From JAMXLO01 sp963818775 (GTDB lineage: Bacteria > Pseudomonadota > Alphaproteobacteria > Acetobacterales > Acetobacteraceae): a stretch of DNA of 64,000 nt. Below, piece by piece: positions 37,818 through 50,133 of the stretch (positions are counted from its first letter, which is position 1; every line of letters begins with the position of its first letter). Both the position numbers and the translations under genes were made by a program. The notes under the pieces were generated by a model that saw only the letters and a list, made by a program, of their open reading frames with translations, was not told the DNA's origin and ran no database searches. Location of the stretch: contig CAWFUF010000034.1 of assembly GCA_963818775.1 (NCBI GenBank), forward strand, positions 1 through 64,000, written 5' to 3'.

Positions 37818-38369
37818 ATCGTGGTCCTCTGGTTTCACGGTCGGTCGACGGCAGCCTAGTATCTTGGCATGCGCACGACGGCTTCACGCCGACGATTTTC
37901 TCGCACGCGATCATCAGACACAGCTATGCAGTTTCGGCAAGTCCTCAGCTTCGCCCGGCTTACCGCCCGACGACGAGGAGCTACGCAATCGTTGACGGCA
38001 CCTCGCCAAACAAGTTTTGTTTCGTAACTGCCAAGTGCCCGAAGTTCTCGTGCCCACGAGAATGGTGTCATGCATCGCGTGACGCAGCACATTCCTTGCC
38101 CTGACGTTAGATAATCTGGTTGTGAAACTGAATCGCCGATGCCGACGCCCGAGGGTTTGACAGCAAGAGGCCATCTGATTGCGATGCTGTAAGCGCAGCT
38201 CTCCTCAGATCGAGGCGGGATGGCGAGCCACGCGGCGCGCCGGTGACGCGGCCCCATGCCATGGAGCGATGGATTAGTCGCCACACTGACGCGATTCCTA
38301 TCATACGGTGGCGTCTCGTGGTGGGCCGCGCAACTAATCCCCCAGGCCAAGTCGGCCGTGCCGGGGCGA
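37818..38369. other. Intergenic, no gene recognised
   Basis: About 550 bp without a convincing coding frame. It precedes the decayed TPR fragment, so it may hold an unrecognisable upstream part of that gene. Confidence 0.35.
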
Positions 38370-38826
38370 TTGTCGAAGCGAATCTGGACACGACCACCAT
38401 ATGGCTGGCGGAACGACGTCGCTCGCTGCCACGCCTTACTCGGCGTGCTCGCGACCCCGGCGCGCCGCCGACGGCACCTGATCCAGGCCCAGTCGTATTT
38501 TTGCCGCGCGCATCAGATCAAGGACCTCCCCAATCCAGAGTTGGCCTGCGCCGGGTTGGAACGCGGCCGAGGCCACTCAGCGGGGCTCGCCACCGTCGAA
38601 GCGACGCTGCGCCTCACCGCGCCCCGCAAGATGCTGCTCATTCAGGTCGACGCGCTGGTGCTGCGCGACCGCATCCGGCTGGACCGCACCGACGCCGCGG
38701 TCCAGGGCGCGGCACGGCAGGAGATCGAACGCGCCGCGACGATCTCTATGAGGCCCCGACCCTCGCCCGCTCGTGCGGCTACGCCTGGGCCGAGCCAACG
38801 CGCTGACCCACCTCGAGCTGGGGCCG
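38370..38826 (+). pseudogene. Decayed paralogue of the SIR2-STAND-TPR C-terminus
   Basis: This stretch matches 44410-44880, the last TPR part of the large gene at 41604, in the same order and orientation. Shared segments are the EANL start, the TLLGVLAT-like block, HQI.LPN, LATVEA.LRL.APRKMLL.Q.DALVLR.RIRLDR, ARQE.ER and LARSCGY.WAE. It is broken into at least three frames by small indels, and no SIR2 or NTPase part remains upstream. The direct duplicates flank lepA and tRNA-Ser. This implies an old tandem copy, or a replaced allele of the same defence gene, now decaying. Confidence 0.7.
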
Positions 38827-39381
38827 GCGGAGGGCGTCGAATGCGGTCATGACGGTTCCGTCAGGCCCAATCTGTCGGGATTCAAGCCACATGACGCTTG
38901 CCATGGCGGCAGTGCGACCCAATAGAACGTGTCATGAACTTGCGCCAATCCTCCCTCGGTCCCGATCCCGCCTCCACCGACAGCTATATCCGCGTGCATC
39001 TGCCTGTATTTGCGCTAAATCTTGCTTTGCCGCCACGGCGATTATCTCTCTCGAGCCTTCCAACCGGCGCGCATCATGGAAGCAATCACGCAGATGCAGA
39101 CTCGGGCATGGTGCGGTGAGACGCCAGCAAGACAATGAGACATGCATGAAAGCTCGCGCCTTCCGGTCGCAGTTAACGTTCGTCGCACCCGCAGCACTGC
39201 TGTCCCATCCAAAGGGCAATGAGACGCCAACGAGACAATAAGACATCGGTGGGACGCGCCCGGCCAGAGCGCCAATGCGGCGATATCCGTCGCCGCGCCT
39301 CCACCCGCGGATGACACCGGCACCCGGACCCTCTATCTCCTGCAGCGACGCGCCCCGGACCACCGATCACTGACAACGGAC
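38827..39381. other. Upstream region of lepA, no gene recognised
   Basis: 555 bp without a credible gene. It contains the near-identical 27-bp direct repeats annotated separately. Confidence 0.4.
39117..39246. repeat. Two 27-bp direct repeats upstream of lepA
   Basis: 39117-39143 and 39220-39246 agree at 24 of 27 positions. Both begin TGAGACGCCA and end AGACAT, and contain repeated AGACAAT-like units. Start-to-start distance is 103 bp. They might be operators, attachment-site remnants or a short dispersed repeat. Confidence 0.45.
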
Positions 39382-41187
<1,806 letters not shown>

Positions 41188-41217
41188 GGCCGGCCCCTGG
41201 TATGTGCAGGCGCCGCA

Positions 41218-41307
41218 GGAGGGATGGCCGAGCGGCTTAAGGCGCACGCTTGGAAAGCGTGTGTGCGTGCAAGCGTACCGTGGGTTCGAATCCCACTCCC
41301 TCCGCCA
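41218..41307 (+). tRNA. tRNA-Ser (GGA)
   Basis: A 90-nt class II tRNA. The acceptor stem GGAGGGA pairs with TCCCTCC; the anticodon loop TTGGAAA has GGA at 41252-41254; a long variable arm is followed by GGTTCGAATCC. The 3' CCA is encoded (41305-41307). It is directly downstream of lepA. tRNA-Ser genes are common integration sites, and the accessory SIR2-STAND gene and decayed island begin just beyond it, though I found no integrase or repeat of its 3' end. Confidence 0.95.
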
Positions 41308-41603
41308 TGGTTGGCCATTATGTTTTTGATATTGCAGTAATTCGTTCGGAGGATGGCGCTTATACCCCCACTACTACCCCCAACCCCGGCCCCACACCCT
41401 TGGCGCAGACGAACGCGGCCGCCGGTCAAGAGGCCATCCGGATCGCAATGCTCTGGGACGTGTTCGCCGTCCGTGGCCCGCGTAGCTTCCGGGGGCGTCG
41501 GGACCGGAATCAACGCAACCGGGGGCACACCACCGACCCCCGCCACCCCGGAAATTTTCGGAACGGAACCCGATAACAAAAAGCAGCGAGAGGAGGAGCG
41601 CCG

Positions 41604-44600
41604 ATGACCGCTTGGCATGCCATTCCCGGCAACGAACATGCATTCGAGCGGCTGCGCGCGTTGCTCGACGGCGGAAGCGCAATCGCATTCGTAGGCGCGG
41701 GCGCTTCAGCCGGCCTGTATCCACTGTGGGGCGGGCTGATCGCCAGCCTTGTGGATGAAACGAAAAAGCGTGGCCGTGCCAACGATGATGAGCGAGCCTA
41801 CTGGCTGAAGCAAAGGGACACCTACCCCGACCAGGTAGTCCGTGGCATCAAGGCCGCGCTCGGCGACGGGATCTACGCCGAGGTCCTGCGCCAGATCTTT
41901 CGCCCTAAGGCCGGGTTGGACGGCAATCGCTTCACGCCTATCCACGCCGCGCTGCTAAGCCTCAAGTTCCGGGCGCATATCACCACCAATTTCGACCCGG
42001 GGCTGCTGGAGGCGCGGCTCACGCTGCGGCCCGACCTGCGCGGCACCAGTTACGCGACCTGGAAGGACGCCGACGCCGTCGCGCGTTGGCAGAATGGCGA
42101 CATTTTCGTCGATGAGCCCCGTCCCATGCTGTTCGCGCACGGATCGTGGGAAAAGAGTGACTCGATCGTCCTCGGCATGGGCGAGTATCGCGAGGCCTAT
42201 CGCCCCGGTGCCTTCCGCCGCTTGTTCGAGCATCTCTGGACTACCGAGCATCTGGTGTTCGCCGGCTTCAGCTTCGCGGATGACTGGGTGAGGTTCATCG
42301 CCAACGAGGTGCTGACGGCCAGCGGCAAACGCACGACGGAGCCACGGCACGTCGCGCTGATCGGCCTGCCGAGTGACGAGAACTACGCGCCGTTCATACG
42401 CGATCTGTTCGTCGACCAGTATGATGCCGAGCCGTTGTTCTACCCTGTGATCAAGGCCACGGGCCGTCCGGACGATCATTCCGCGCTGCTAGACATTCTG
42501 CTCGCACTCGGTGGTGGCGCGCCACCGGCCGCTTCAGGTCCCGGGCCTAGCGCACGGCCCGTGACGCCGCCTCCCGGGGCCGCGCCGTCTTCTGGCCCTA
42601 GTGGCACCACGGCGATGGCGGAACGCTGGGTGCATGAAACCACCGAGGACGAGCGGTTCACCGGCCGCATCTCTGCGCTGGAGCGGCTGGACCGCTGGTG
42701 TGCCGATCCTGCGGTTCGGGTAATCGGAGTCACCGGCATGGGCGGTCTCGGCAAGACCTCGCTGGTCGGGCACTGGCTGAAGAAAGCGAACGGCGTCCGG
42801 GGCCGACCGTTCGCGGGGTTGTTCTTCTGGAGTTTCTACGCCGACCGCGACGTGAAGAACTTCGCCCAGGCGTTCGTCGCGTTCATGACCGACGCCTTGC
42901 GCGTGCGCGCGCCGCCCGAGAACACGGAACCCGGCGACGCGGCGTTAACGATGCTGCAGGCGCTGTCGGTGTTTTTGGTGCTAGACGGGCTGGAGGTGTT
43001 GCAGGAGCGTCCGGACCAACCCGGCTACGGCGAATTCCTCGTCCAGGATTTGAGCGATCTGCTGGATGGGGCCTGCCGTCACGCAGCAGGAAGTCTTGTG
43101 GCGTTGACCAGCCGGTTCCCGTTCCCCGAACTGACACCCTATCTGGGCGACGGCTTCCGAGCGATGGACCTTGAGTTTCTCTCGCCGTCCGAGGCCGCTG
43201 ATCTGTTGCACGCCGCCGGCGTGGGTGGGACTGTGGCAGACCGGGAAGAGGTCAGTCGCCGGTTCGAGGGCCACCCCTTGGCCCTGCGGGTATTCGCGCT
43301 GACACTGGAGGATCGGGCAAAAGGCGATCCCACGCGGCTGGTGGACCAAGTGTTCAACACGGCGCACGCCGACGAAACCGGCACGCTTGAAGGCAAGCTC
43401 AGCCGCCTGCTGTTGTTCTACGAGCAACGACTGCCTCGCGACCAGCTGGCGCTACTGGGCCTGGTATCGCTGTTCCGCGCACCGGTGCCGGAGGCGACGA
43501 TCGTGACCCTCGCGCGCAGCCTGCCTGCCGTGGCGAACGCGCTGGGGGACCGGGCCGATGCGGCGCTGCGCCAGGCACTGGAAATGATGGCGCATGAACA
43601 TCTGCTGATCCGCGACCAGGCCGCGGACGGATCCTCCGTCTGGTCCTGCCACCCGGTGCTGCGCGACCATTTCCGCAACACGCTGCTGGGCTGGGGGAAG
43701 GACACTGGCGCCACCGCCGCCGGCCTGCTGACCGGCGAACCGTCCCAAGGTCGCGCGACCAGCCTGGAGCAATTGCAGCGGGTGTTGACGGCGATCGAGT
43801 TGCTGCTGGATGCGGGGGAGTGTGCGGGCGCGTTTCGGTTGTATCGGGAGCGTTTGGAGAATGGCGAGATCTTCAAATGGCTGCCCGCACCGGCCGAGGG
43901 GCAGCGCTGCACCCTGGGGTTTTTTCGCGACGCCGAGCGGCGGGAGGCATGCGAGCGGGCGTTGGGGCGGTCGGGTCTCTGCTTCATGCTGAACGGCGTT
44001 AGCCTGTTTGCCGCGGCTAGCGGAGAATTCGCCGAGGCTCTGTTGTTTCGCCGAGACGCCAACGCTATCGCGCGCCAACTCGACGAACACGAAAATCTCG
44101 ACATGGGCCTGCGAAGCGAGGCACAGCTTCTATTCCGTCTTGGCCAACTCGCGAGATCGGAATCGGCCGCGCTCGATGCTCTCGCCGCGGCTCGTGCAAT
44201 TGAGGCCAAACCGGGCCTTCACGCCAAGAACTCTCTCTGCACGCTCGCGAATGCGCTGGCAGGGCAAGGCAGGAACGGCGAGGCGTTGGCTGCGTTCAAC
44301 GCTGCCAATGCCATCGAGCGTCGCACCTTTTGCCTTGAACTCTGTTCAGACCGCGGTGTCCATTGGGCCACGCTGCTCATCCGTCTGGGTCAGATCGACC
44401 GCGCCCAGGCCATCACCGAAGCCAATCTGCGCATCTGCGAAGGCTACGGCTGGCGGGAGGACGTCGCGCGCTGCCACACCTTGCTTGGCGTCCTCGCCAC
44501 GTTGATGGACCGCTCGCTGGACGCGGCGCCGCACTTGACCCAGGCCGAATCCGTCTTCCGCCGCGGCCATCAGATTACCGAGCTTCCCAACACGCTGCTT

Positions 44601-45011
44601 GCCCGTGCCGAGCTGGAACGCCGCCAGGACCGCCGGGACGAGGCGCTCGCCACCGTTGAGGCCGCGCTGCGCCTTGCAGCGCCACGCAAGATGCTGCTCG
44701 ACCAGGCCGACGCGCTGGTGCTGCGCGGCCGCATCCGCCTCGACCGCGCCCGCCCCGCGCCTTCTGCGACGGCACGGCAAGAGGTTGAGCGTTCCGGCGA
44801 CGATCTCGATCAGGCCCTGAGCCTCGCCCGCTCGTGCGGCTATGTCTGGGCTGAGCGCGATGCGCTGACCCGCCTCGCCGAGGTCCGCGCGTGGCTGGGC
44901 GACAAGGCCACGGCAGCCTCGCTGCGACGGGAGGCCGAGACCCTGTCCCGGCGCCTGCTGGACACCACCCCAGCCGACCCCGATCCTTTTGCGTGGGCCT
45001 ATGAAGCGTAG
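41604..45011 (+). CDS. SIR2-STAND NTPase-TPR protein, predicted anti-phage effector
   Basis: 1135 residues. Residues 20-300 are a SIR2 fold: AIAFVGAGASAG (GAGAS at 31-35), TTNFD (127-131), the catalytic-type histidine His179 in LFAHGS, and VFAGFSFADDW. A proline/glycine linker (303-337) leads to a STAND/NB-ARC NTPase: Walker A GMGGLGKTS (378-386), Walker B FLVLDGLE (457-464), sensor LTSRFPF (501-507), GHPLAL (556-561). From about 700 to 1110 come TPR-like helical repeats, the probable sensor. SIR2-STAND proteins such as Avs5-type and related systems deplete NAD+ on sensing phage. AGGAGG lies 8 bp upstream. The gene follows tRNA-Ser and stands alone, and a decayed TPR paralogue lies at 38370. 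Confidence 0.88.
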   Translation: MTAWHAIPGNEHAFERLRALLDGGSAIAFVGAGASAGLYPLWGGLIASLVDETKKRGRANDDERAYWLKQRDTYPDQVVRGIKAALGDGIYAEVLRQIFRPKAGLDGNRFTPIHAALLSLKFRAHITTNFDPGLLEARLTLRPDLRGTSYATWKDADAVARWQNGDIFVDEPRPMLFAHGSWEKSDSIVLGMGEYREAYRPGAFRRLFEHLWTTEHLVFAGFSFADDWVRFIANEVLTASGKRTTEPRHVALIGLPSDENYAPFIRDLFVDQYDAEPLFYPVIKATGRPDDHSALLDILLALGGGAPPAASGPGPSARPVTPPPGAAPSSGPSGTTAMAERWVHETTEDERFTGRISALERLDRWCADPAVRVIGVTGMGGLGKTSLVGHWLKKANGVRGRPFAGLFFWSFYADRDVKNFAQAFVAFMTDALRVRAPPENTEPGDAALTMLQALSVFLVLDGLEVLQERPDQPGYGEFLVQDLSDLLDGACRHAAGSLVALTSRFPFPELTPYLGDGFRAMDLEFLSPSEAADLLHAAGVGGTVADREEVSRRFEGHPLALRVFALTLEDRAKGDPTRLVDQVFNTAHADETGTLEGKLSRLLLFYEQRLPRDQLALLGLVSLFRAPVPEATIVTLARSLPAVANALGDRADAALRQALEMMAHEHLLIRDQAADGSSVWSCHPVLRDHFRNTLLGWGKDTGATAAGLLTGEPSQGRATSLEQLQRVLTAIELLLDAGECAGAFRLYRERLENGEIFKWLPAPAEGQRCTLGFFRDAERREACERALGRSGLCFMLNGVSLFAAASGEFAEALLFRRDANAIARQLDEHENLDMGLRSEAQLLFRLGQLARSESAALDALAAARAIEAKPGLHAKNSLCTLANALAGQGRNGEALAAFNAANAIERRTFCLELCSDRGVHWATLLIRLGQIDRAQAITEANLRICEGYGWREDVARCHTLLGVLATLMDRSLDAAPHLTQAESVFRRGHQITELPNTLLARAELERRQDRRDEALATVEAALRLAAPRKMLLDQADALVLRGRIRLDRARPAPSATARQEVERSGDDLDQALSLARSCGYVWAERDALTRLAEVRAWLGDKATAASLRREAETLSRRLLDTTPADPDPFAWAYEA

Positions 45012-45079
45012 AAGCCGCCGGCCGGGCAGTCGGCGTCAGACTGTTCTTCCCTGAGCACCCGCGGGAGCCCGCCGACGCC

Positions 45080-45289
45080 CTATCCGCGAAAATGTTTTCG
45101 CTGGCCGGTTTCAGTGTCGATGCGCAAGAACGCTGGGTGGCTACGATCGTAGGGACGCCAGTCGTGTATATACTCACGCAATGCAGCCGCTATCGCTTCA
45201 CCCTCACGACATCGACGCTCAATCTCGGTGGCTAACCGCTCAGCGGCCCAGGGAGGCAACCTACGCCTTCCAGCGCGCCAATGCAGCAA
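45080..45289 (-). CDS. Small hypothetical protein, possibly 5'-truncated
   Basis: 69 residues with a coherent helix ERLATEIERRCREGEAIAAALREYI and a tail HDWRPYDRSHPAFLRIDTETG. It starts with TTG and no good ribosome-binding site, so it may be the 3' part of a longer gene. It is convergent with the SIR2-STAND gene. No family recognised. Confidence 0.4.
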   Translation of the reverse strand: MLHWRAGRRRLPPWAAERLATEIERRCREGEAIAAALREYIHDWRPYDRSHPAFLRIDTETGQRKHFRG

Positions 45290-45372
45290 GCCCCGGGCGT
45301 GAGCGCGCGCTCAAGAACCGCAGTTCACCTCCATAACCTGCTGCAACTGCTTAATTTTTTGGCTTTTTTATG

Positions 45373-45995
45373 TTCGGCTCCCCCTGGGCTACCCCCGACT
45401 CGGTTTTGGGTGGATCAGGAGCATGTCGGGTGCTGGGCGCGATCACTGTGACCGCACGCTCTTCGCCGCAGATCACGGATATGACCGACGCTGAGAACCG
45501 AGCCGCCGCCGATCGGTTCGACTTCCTGCCGGTGCGCGCCATCGAGCGAGCGAGGTGATCGGCCTCTTTTGCCGAGGGGCCAGTCGGTCAAGCGGTCCCG
45601 CCACAGTCCGCCAAGTCATGCAACCGCTGGATGGCGCGGCGAACCTTATAAGCGCCGACGCGCCCCTGATCGACCCTGTCGTAACCGCTGCCACGTGCCC
45701 GTGCCGTCTCGTGCCCGACGGCACCGAAATTCGGGGATTGGTGACGCGGAGCGACTTTGAGCGGCTGCCTGTCAGATCGATCCTCTTTGGGTTGTTCATT
45801 CACCTGGAGTTTTTGCTCACCCACGTGTTGAAATCCGTCGTCGGTCGAACGTCCAATCGTTCGACTTTCTGGAATAGGAAGAGGCGAGGAGAGCGCGCAC
45901 GATTTGGAACCGGACGATTGCATCAGGCATGGACCGTGACATTTAGAGCGCCCTCTTTTTCTCCGACAAGATCCTGATCGCTCGGAAGCTGCAGG
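45373..45995 (+). pseudogene. CBS-domain protein remnant
   Basis: AENRAAADRFDFLPVRAIER in one frame continues in a second as VIGLFCRGASRSSGPATVRQVMQPLDGAANLISADAPLID, then RLVPDGTEIRGLVTRSDFERLPVR and LFGLFIHLEFLL. This is a CBS motif pair as in conserved proteobacterial CBS-domain proteins. A further frame near 45950 reads FFSDKILIARKL, probably the C-terminus. At least two frameshifts break it, and it is followed without a gap by the multicopper oxidase frame. Confidence 0.5.
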
Positions 45996-45998
45996 TTC

Positions 45999-47415
45999 TT
46001 GGACGGCCTGACGAAGAGATCGAACGCAAAACCACGCCTCACGCGGGCGGCCGGAGAAGTCACTTCCGAGAAGGCGGACTACACACTCCGCATCGGAACC
46101 GGGCTCGTCGAGCTGGCACCGGACCACATCGTCTCAACCACCCTCTACAACGGCCAGTTTCCGGGACCGCTATTGCGGTTCAGGGAAGGTGAGCGGGTTG
46201 TCGTAGACATTTGTAACGACACCGACACAACGGAGCTGGTGCACTGGCATGGACAGATGATCCCAAGCGAGGTCGACGGCGCCGCGGAGGAGGGCTCGCC
46301 GTTCGTCCCGGCGCACGGGATGCGTCGGATCGCCTTCACGCCCAAGCCTTCGGGCTTCCGGCTTTACCACACACATGTCGTTGCTGGCGGCGACCTGAAC
46401 CGGGGCACCTACACGGGACAAGCCGGTCCAGTCTACATCGAATCCAGGAACAATCCGGGCGCCTACGACCGCGAAGTCATCCTGGTGATGAAGGAGTTTT
46501 TGCCATCCATCAGTCGAGGTGGCGATATGGACATCGACGCATTAGCTGGCGCTCCGCTTATGCCGTTGCGAGAGATGGGAGCTGCGGCCGACCGTGAGGC
46601 TAAGGAGAAGACCAAGGGCTTCGAGGTCGGCTATGACCTGTTCAGCATCAATGGCCGGACGCTCGGCCATGGCGAACCCATTCGGGTGAGGCAGGGTGAG
46701 CGGGTGATGTTTCATGTGCTCAATGCGAGCGCCACTGAAATCCGCAGTCTCGCGCTGCCCGGCCACGTCTTCTGCACAGTAGCGCTCGACGGCAATCCTG
46801 TGCCGAGGCACGCCAATGTGCCCGTGCTCTGGCTCGGTACAGCCGAGCGGATCTCCGCGATCGTCGAGATGAACCATCCAGTCATATGGGTGATGGGTGA
46901 TCTCGCGGACGATGACCGCCGGCATGGGATGGGAATCGTTGTCGAATACGCTGGCCGGAATGGCAAGCCGCAATGGGCCAAGCCGACACCGTTCCACTGG
47001 GACTATACGCAGTTCGGCCGGGTAAATACTGTGCACCGACGAGACGATCGAGATGACCGTTGTTAAGCGCAACGCTGCACTGAATGGGTTCAATCAGTGG
47101 ACCCTCAACGGGGAACCCTTCTCGATGGAGACGATGAAGCCTATGTTTACGGTGCATGAGGGAGGTCGCTACCGGCTGAAATTCCGCAACACGAGCGACG
47201 ACATCCACCCGCTACATCTGCATCGGCACAGCTTCGAACTGACGCGGGTTGGCGGCAAGTCGACCGCGGGCGTGATCAAGGACGTGGTGATGCTGGGCGG
47301 GTTCCAGGAAGTCGAAGTAGACTTCGTGGCGGACAATCCTGGACTGACGCTCTTCCACTGCCACCAACAATTACACATGGACTTTGGGTTCATGGCGCTC
47401 TTCAAATATGCGTAG
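45999..47415 (+). pseudogene. Multicopper oxidase, frameshifted and lacking a signal sequence
   Basis: A laccase-like multicopper oxidase with all four copper motifs: HWHG (VHWHGQMIPSEVDG), HTH (LYHTHVVAGG), HPLHLHRHSF, and HCHQQLHMDFGFM at the C-terminus. The frame breaks near 47035 (after GRVNTV) and resumes before EMTVVKRNAALNGFNQW, ending at 47415. One indel separates an otherwise full-length enzyme of about 470 residues. The N-terminus starts abruptly with no Tat or Sec signal, although such enzymes are normally periplasmic. The 5' end is therefore probably lost at the join with the CBS remnant. Confidence 0.75.
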
Positions 47416-47572
47416 GAGATCTCGATCGCCACTCAGTTGCTCCAGCGGCTAAAGATCGGCATGATAGGTCGCTCCAAGGACGCCAACCTTTCGCGGCACG
47501 AATGGCGCCCCCATGCAATAGCACGATCGTGAATAGTCCGATCATTGCGAGATCAAATCGTCCCGTTATTGT

Positions 47573-48931
47573 TTGACTGTCTTGTCGGTAATGAGCTTTT
47601 GGGCTGGAGAGACTGCATCGTATGCGCAGCAGGTTGGCCCAACACCGCAGCCGCCAGGCATTCCACTTGCGCCAGAGGAGGAGGCCCCCACGCCGGAGAA
47701 CTGGGCCATCCATGGCCAGACGACGTTCGTGGACCAGTACCATCCGTCATTCCGGTCACCATACACCGGCCCGAACAGCCTAGATCCTGGCAGCCGCGGC
47801 GGTGAGACCTGGGATGCCACGCTATACGCCGGGGTCCGCCCGTGGGCGGGAGCAGAAGTTTGGCTGAATCCTGAACTCGATCGAGCTTCGGCCTCAGCGA
47901 TACGTTAGGAGTCGCCGGCTTCCCGAGTGGCGAAGCCTACAAAGTCGGCGAACGCTCTCCCTACTACAAAATGGCGCGAGGTTTCTTCCGCCAGACCATC
48001 AACTGGGGGGCGACACGGAAAAACTTGACCCAGACCTCAACCAACTCGGTGGCAGCCAGACCGCGAATCGCATCGTGGTAACCATCGGCAAGTTTTCCGT
48101 CGTCGACGTGTTCGACGACAACCAGTACGCACACGATCCACGCAATGATTTTCTGAACTGGTCGATCATCGAGCTTGGCACTTTCGACTATGCCGCCGAC
48201 GCCTGGGTTATACCTACGGGGCGGCGGCAGAATGGTACCAGGACTGGTGGACCGTACGCATGGGACTGTTCGACGGCTCGCTTACACCGAACAATGCGAA
48301 GTTGGACCCGGTTTTCATCAGTCAGTTCCAGTATGTCGCTGAATTTGAAGAGCGCCACCAACTCTGGTCGCAACCGGGTAAGGTCAGACTGCTCTTATAT
48401 GTGACGCGTGCCCGGCTCGGGAGCTATGCCGCTGCGACTGCAAACGCACTGGAGACCGGTCAGCCGGCAGACATCGCTGCGGTGCGCGATTATCGGAGCA
48501 AGGTCGGTGTGGGTCTGAACCTCGAGCAGGCGCTCACAGACGATCTCGGCCTATTCGCCCGCGCCGGTTGGTCGCAGGGCAATGTCGAGGCATACGACTT
48601 CACCGACATCAATGCGACGGGCTCCTTGGGCGTGTCCCTGAAGGGGACCAAATGGGGCCGTTCGGATGACACTGTCGGACTGGCCACCGCAGTCAACGCC
48701 GCCTCCGGGGCAGCGGTTGAATTTTTCAATGCAGGTGGTCTCGGCATCCTTGTCGGCGACGGCAAGCTGCCCAAGCCTGGCACCGAGCAGGTAATCGAGA
48801 CCTATTATAGCCTCGCCGCATTCAGCTTCGCCCACATCACCGCCGACTACAAGTTTATCAATCACCCTGCCTATAACCGCGAACGTGGACCAGTGTTAGT
48901 TTTCGGGATTCGATTGCACGCCCAGTTCTAG
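47573..48931 (+). pseudogene. OprB-like carbohydrate porin, multiply frameshifted
   Basis: An outer-membrane porin readable across four frames. A signal-like LTVLSVMSFWAGETASYA precedes WAIHGQTTFVDQYHPSFRSPY and GETWDATLYAGVRPWAGAE. Next come FGLSDTLGVAGFPSGEAYKVG, then IVVTIGKFSVVDVFDDNQYA, then MGLFDGSLTPNNAKLD through to the terminal aromatic strand VFGIRLHAQF. Shifts lie near 47885, 48005 (GGGGGG run) and 48208 (TGGG run), mostly in homopolymers. The 16-strand OprB layout and C-terminal Phe are intact. As sequenced it cannot be translated. Confidence 0.7.
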
Positions 48932-48973
48932 GCACATCGCCTGCCCAGGTTAGGCCGAGTGAAGTCCGAGCTG

Positions 48974-50133
48974 CTATTCGCCCGGCGCCATGCCAGCTTG
49001 ACGCAAGTTGACCGAGAAAATTACCCCATGAACGGGCGCATCGCTGACGTCGATGCTTCCCCCATGGGCCTTGACAATGCGCGACACGATGGCGAGGCCG
49101 AGACCGCGCTGTCCGCGCGCCGACGATCGCCACGCCAGAAGCGCTGAAAGATTAGCTCCCGCTGATCGGCGGGAATTCCAGGGCCTTCATCACTCACGAC
49201 AACTATTCCGTCGCTACCAACCGCGATGTCCACGGTTGTTGCCGGTGCTGTGTAGGCAATCCCATTCTCAACTAGATTCCGGACCGCCTGAAATAGCGCG
49301 CTACTGGTGCCATGGACCGAAACCGGTTCCACCGCACCACTCACCGCAATACTTTTGCCTTGGGCAACGGCCATGGGAGCCATGAAGGCGGCCACCTCGC
49401 CGCATATCGATTGGATGTCTGCGCGGTCGTCTTCCCCGACCGTCAGGGAATCCGACTCCGCGATATCAATCAGTTGATTGACAATGCGTGCCATCCCATC
49501 GATGTCGAGGATCAAGGCGCGTTATGCTTCGCGATCAGTGAGTCCTTCCGCCTCCGCCCGGAGGATCGCGAGTGGCGTGCGCAACTCGTGTGCGGCGTCG
49601 GCGAGAAATTCACGCTGGATAATGAACCCACGTTCCAATCGGTCAAGAGCCTCGTTGACCGCCCTGACAAGCGGGGCGACTTCGCGCGGCATCCGCGTTT
49701 CCGACAAGCGGAGGTCGGCATGTGCTGGGTTGATCCGTTGCACGAAGGTCGAAGCCTCGACCAATGGTCGCAGCGCTCTGCCGAAGATCACCAGGTCGAT
49801 GCAAACCAGGACCAACAGAATGGGAATGATCACGCAAGCTACGTGAGGCAGAAATTCCGCAACGATGTCGTCGATGAGCACGTCGCGATGCGCCTGGTCC
49901 TGCGAGATCTGCAGCCAGAGCATCTCACCTCCGACATCGATCGGCACACTGGCACCGAATATGCGGGACTGCCCGATATTGCGTTCGAAGTAAGCCGGTT
50001 GGCCACCCCGTGGATCGCGCTGGAACAATGGCTCATCGTGTTCGCGACTCGAAAACAGAACCTGCCCGGATTTCATCACGATGGCAAAGCGGTACCGGTC
50101 GTAACCCCGGCCCACCCTGATTCCGGCGTTCAA
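48974..50133 (-). pseudogene. Sensor histidine kinase, truncated and frameshifted
   Basis: The minus strand encodes a periplasmic sensor part (YDRYRFAIVMKSGQVLFSSRE), a membrane helix (ACVIIPILLVLVCIDLVIF), a HAMP-like linker and the DHp motif FLADAAHELRTPLAILRAE with the phosphoacceptor His. The frame shifts near 49520 and resumes at LDIDGMARIVNQLIDIAESD. The ATPase N box VRNLVENGIAYTAP and G1 SDEGPGIP follow. A second shift near 49108 is needed to reach GLGLAIVSRIVKAHGGSIDV, ending TAG 48974. The first transmembrane helix is missing at the 50.15-kb junction, and no response regulator gene is nearby. Confidence 0.7.

Noticed and set aside
41308..41603. Short ORFs between tRNA-Ser and the SIR2-STAND gene
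   Set aside because: Pro/Thr/Arg-rich frames without ribosome-binding sites or recognisable features.
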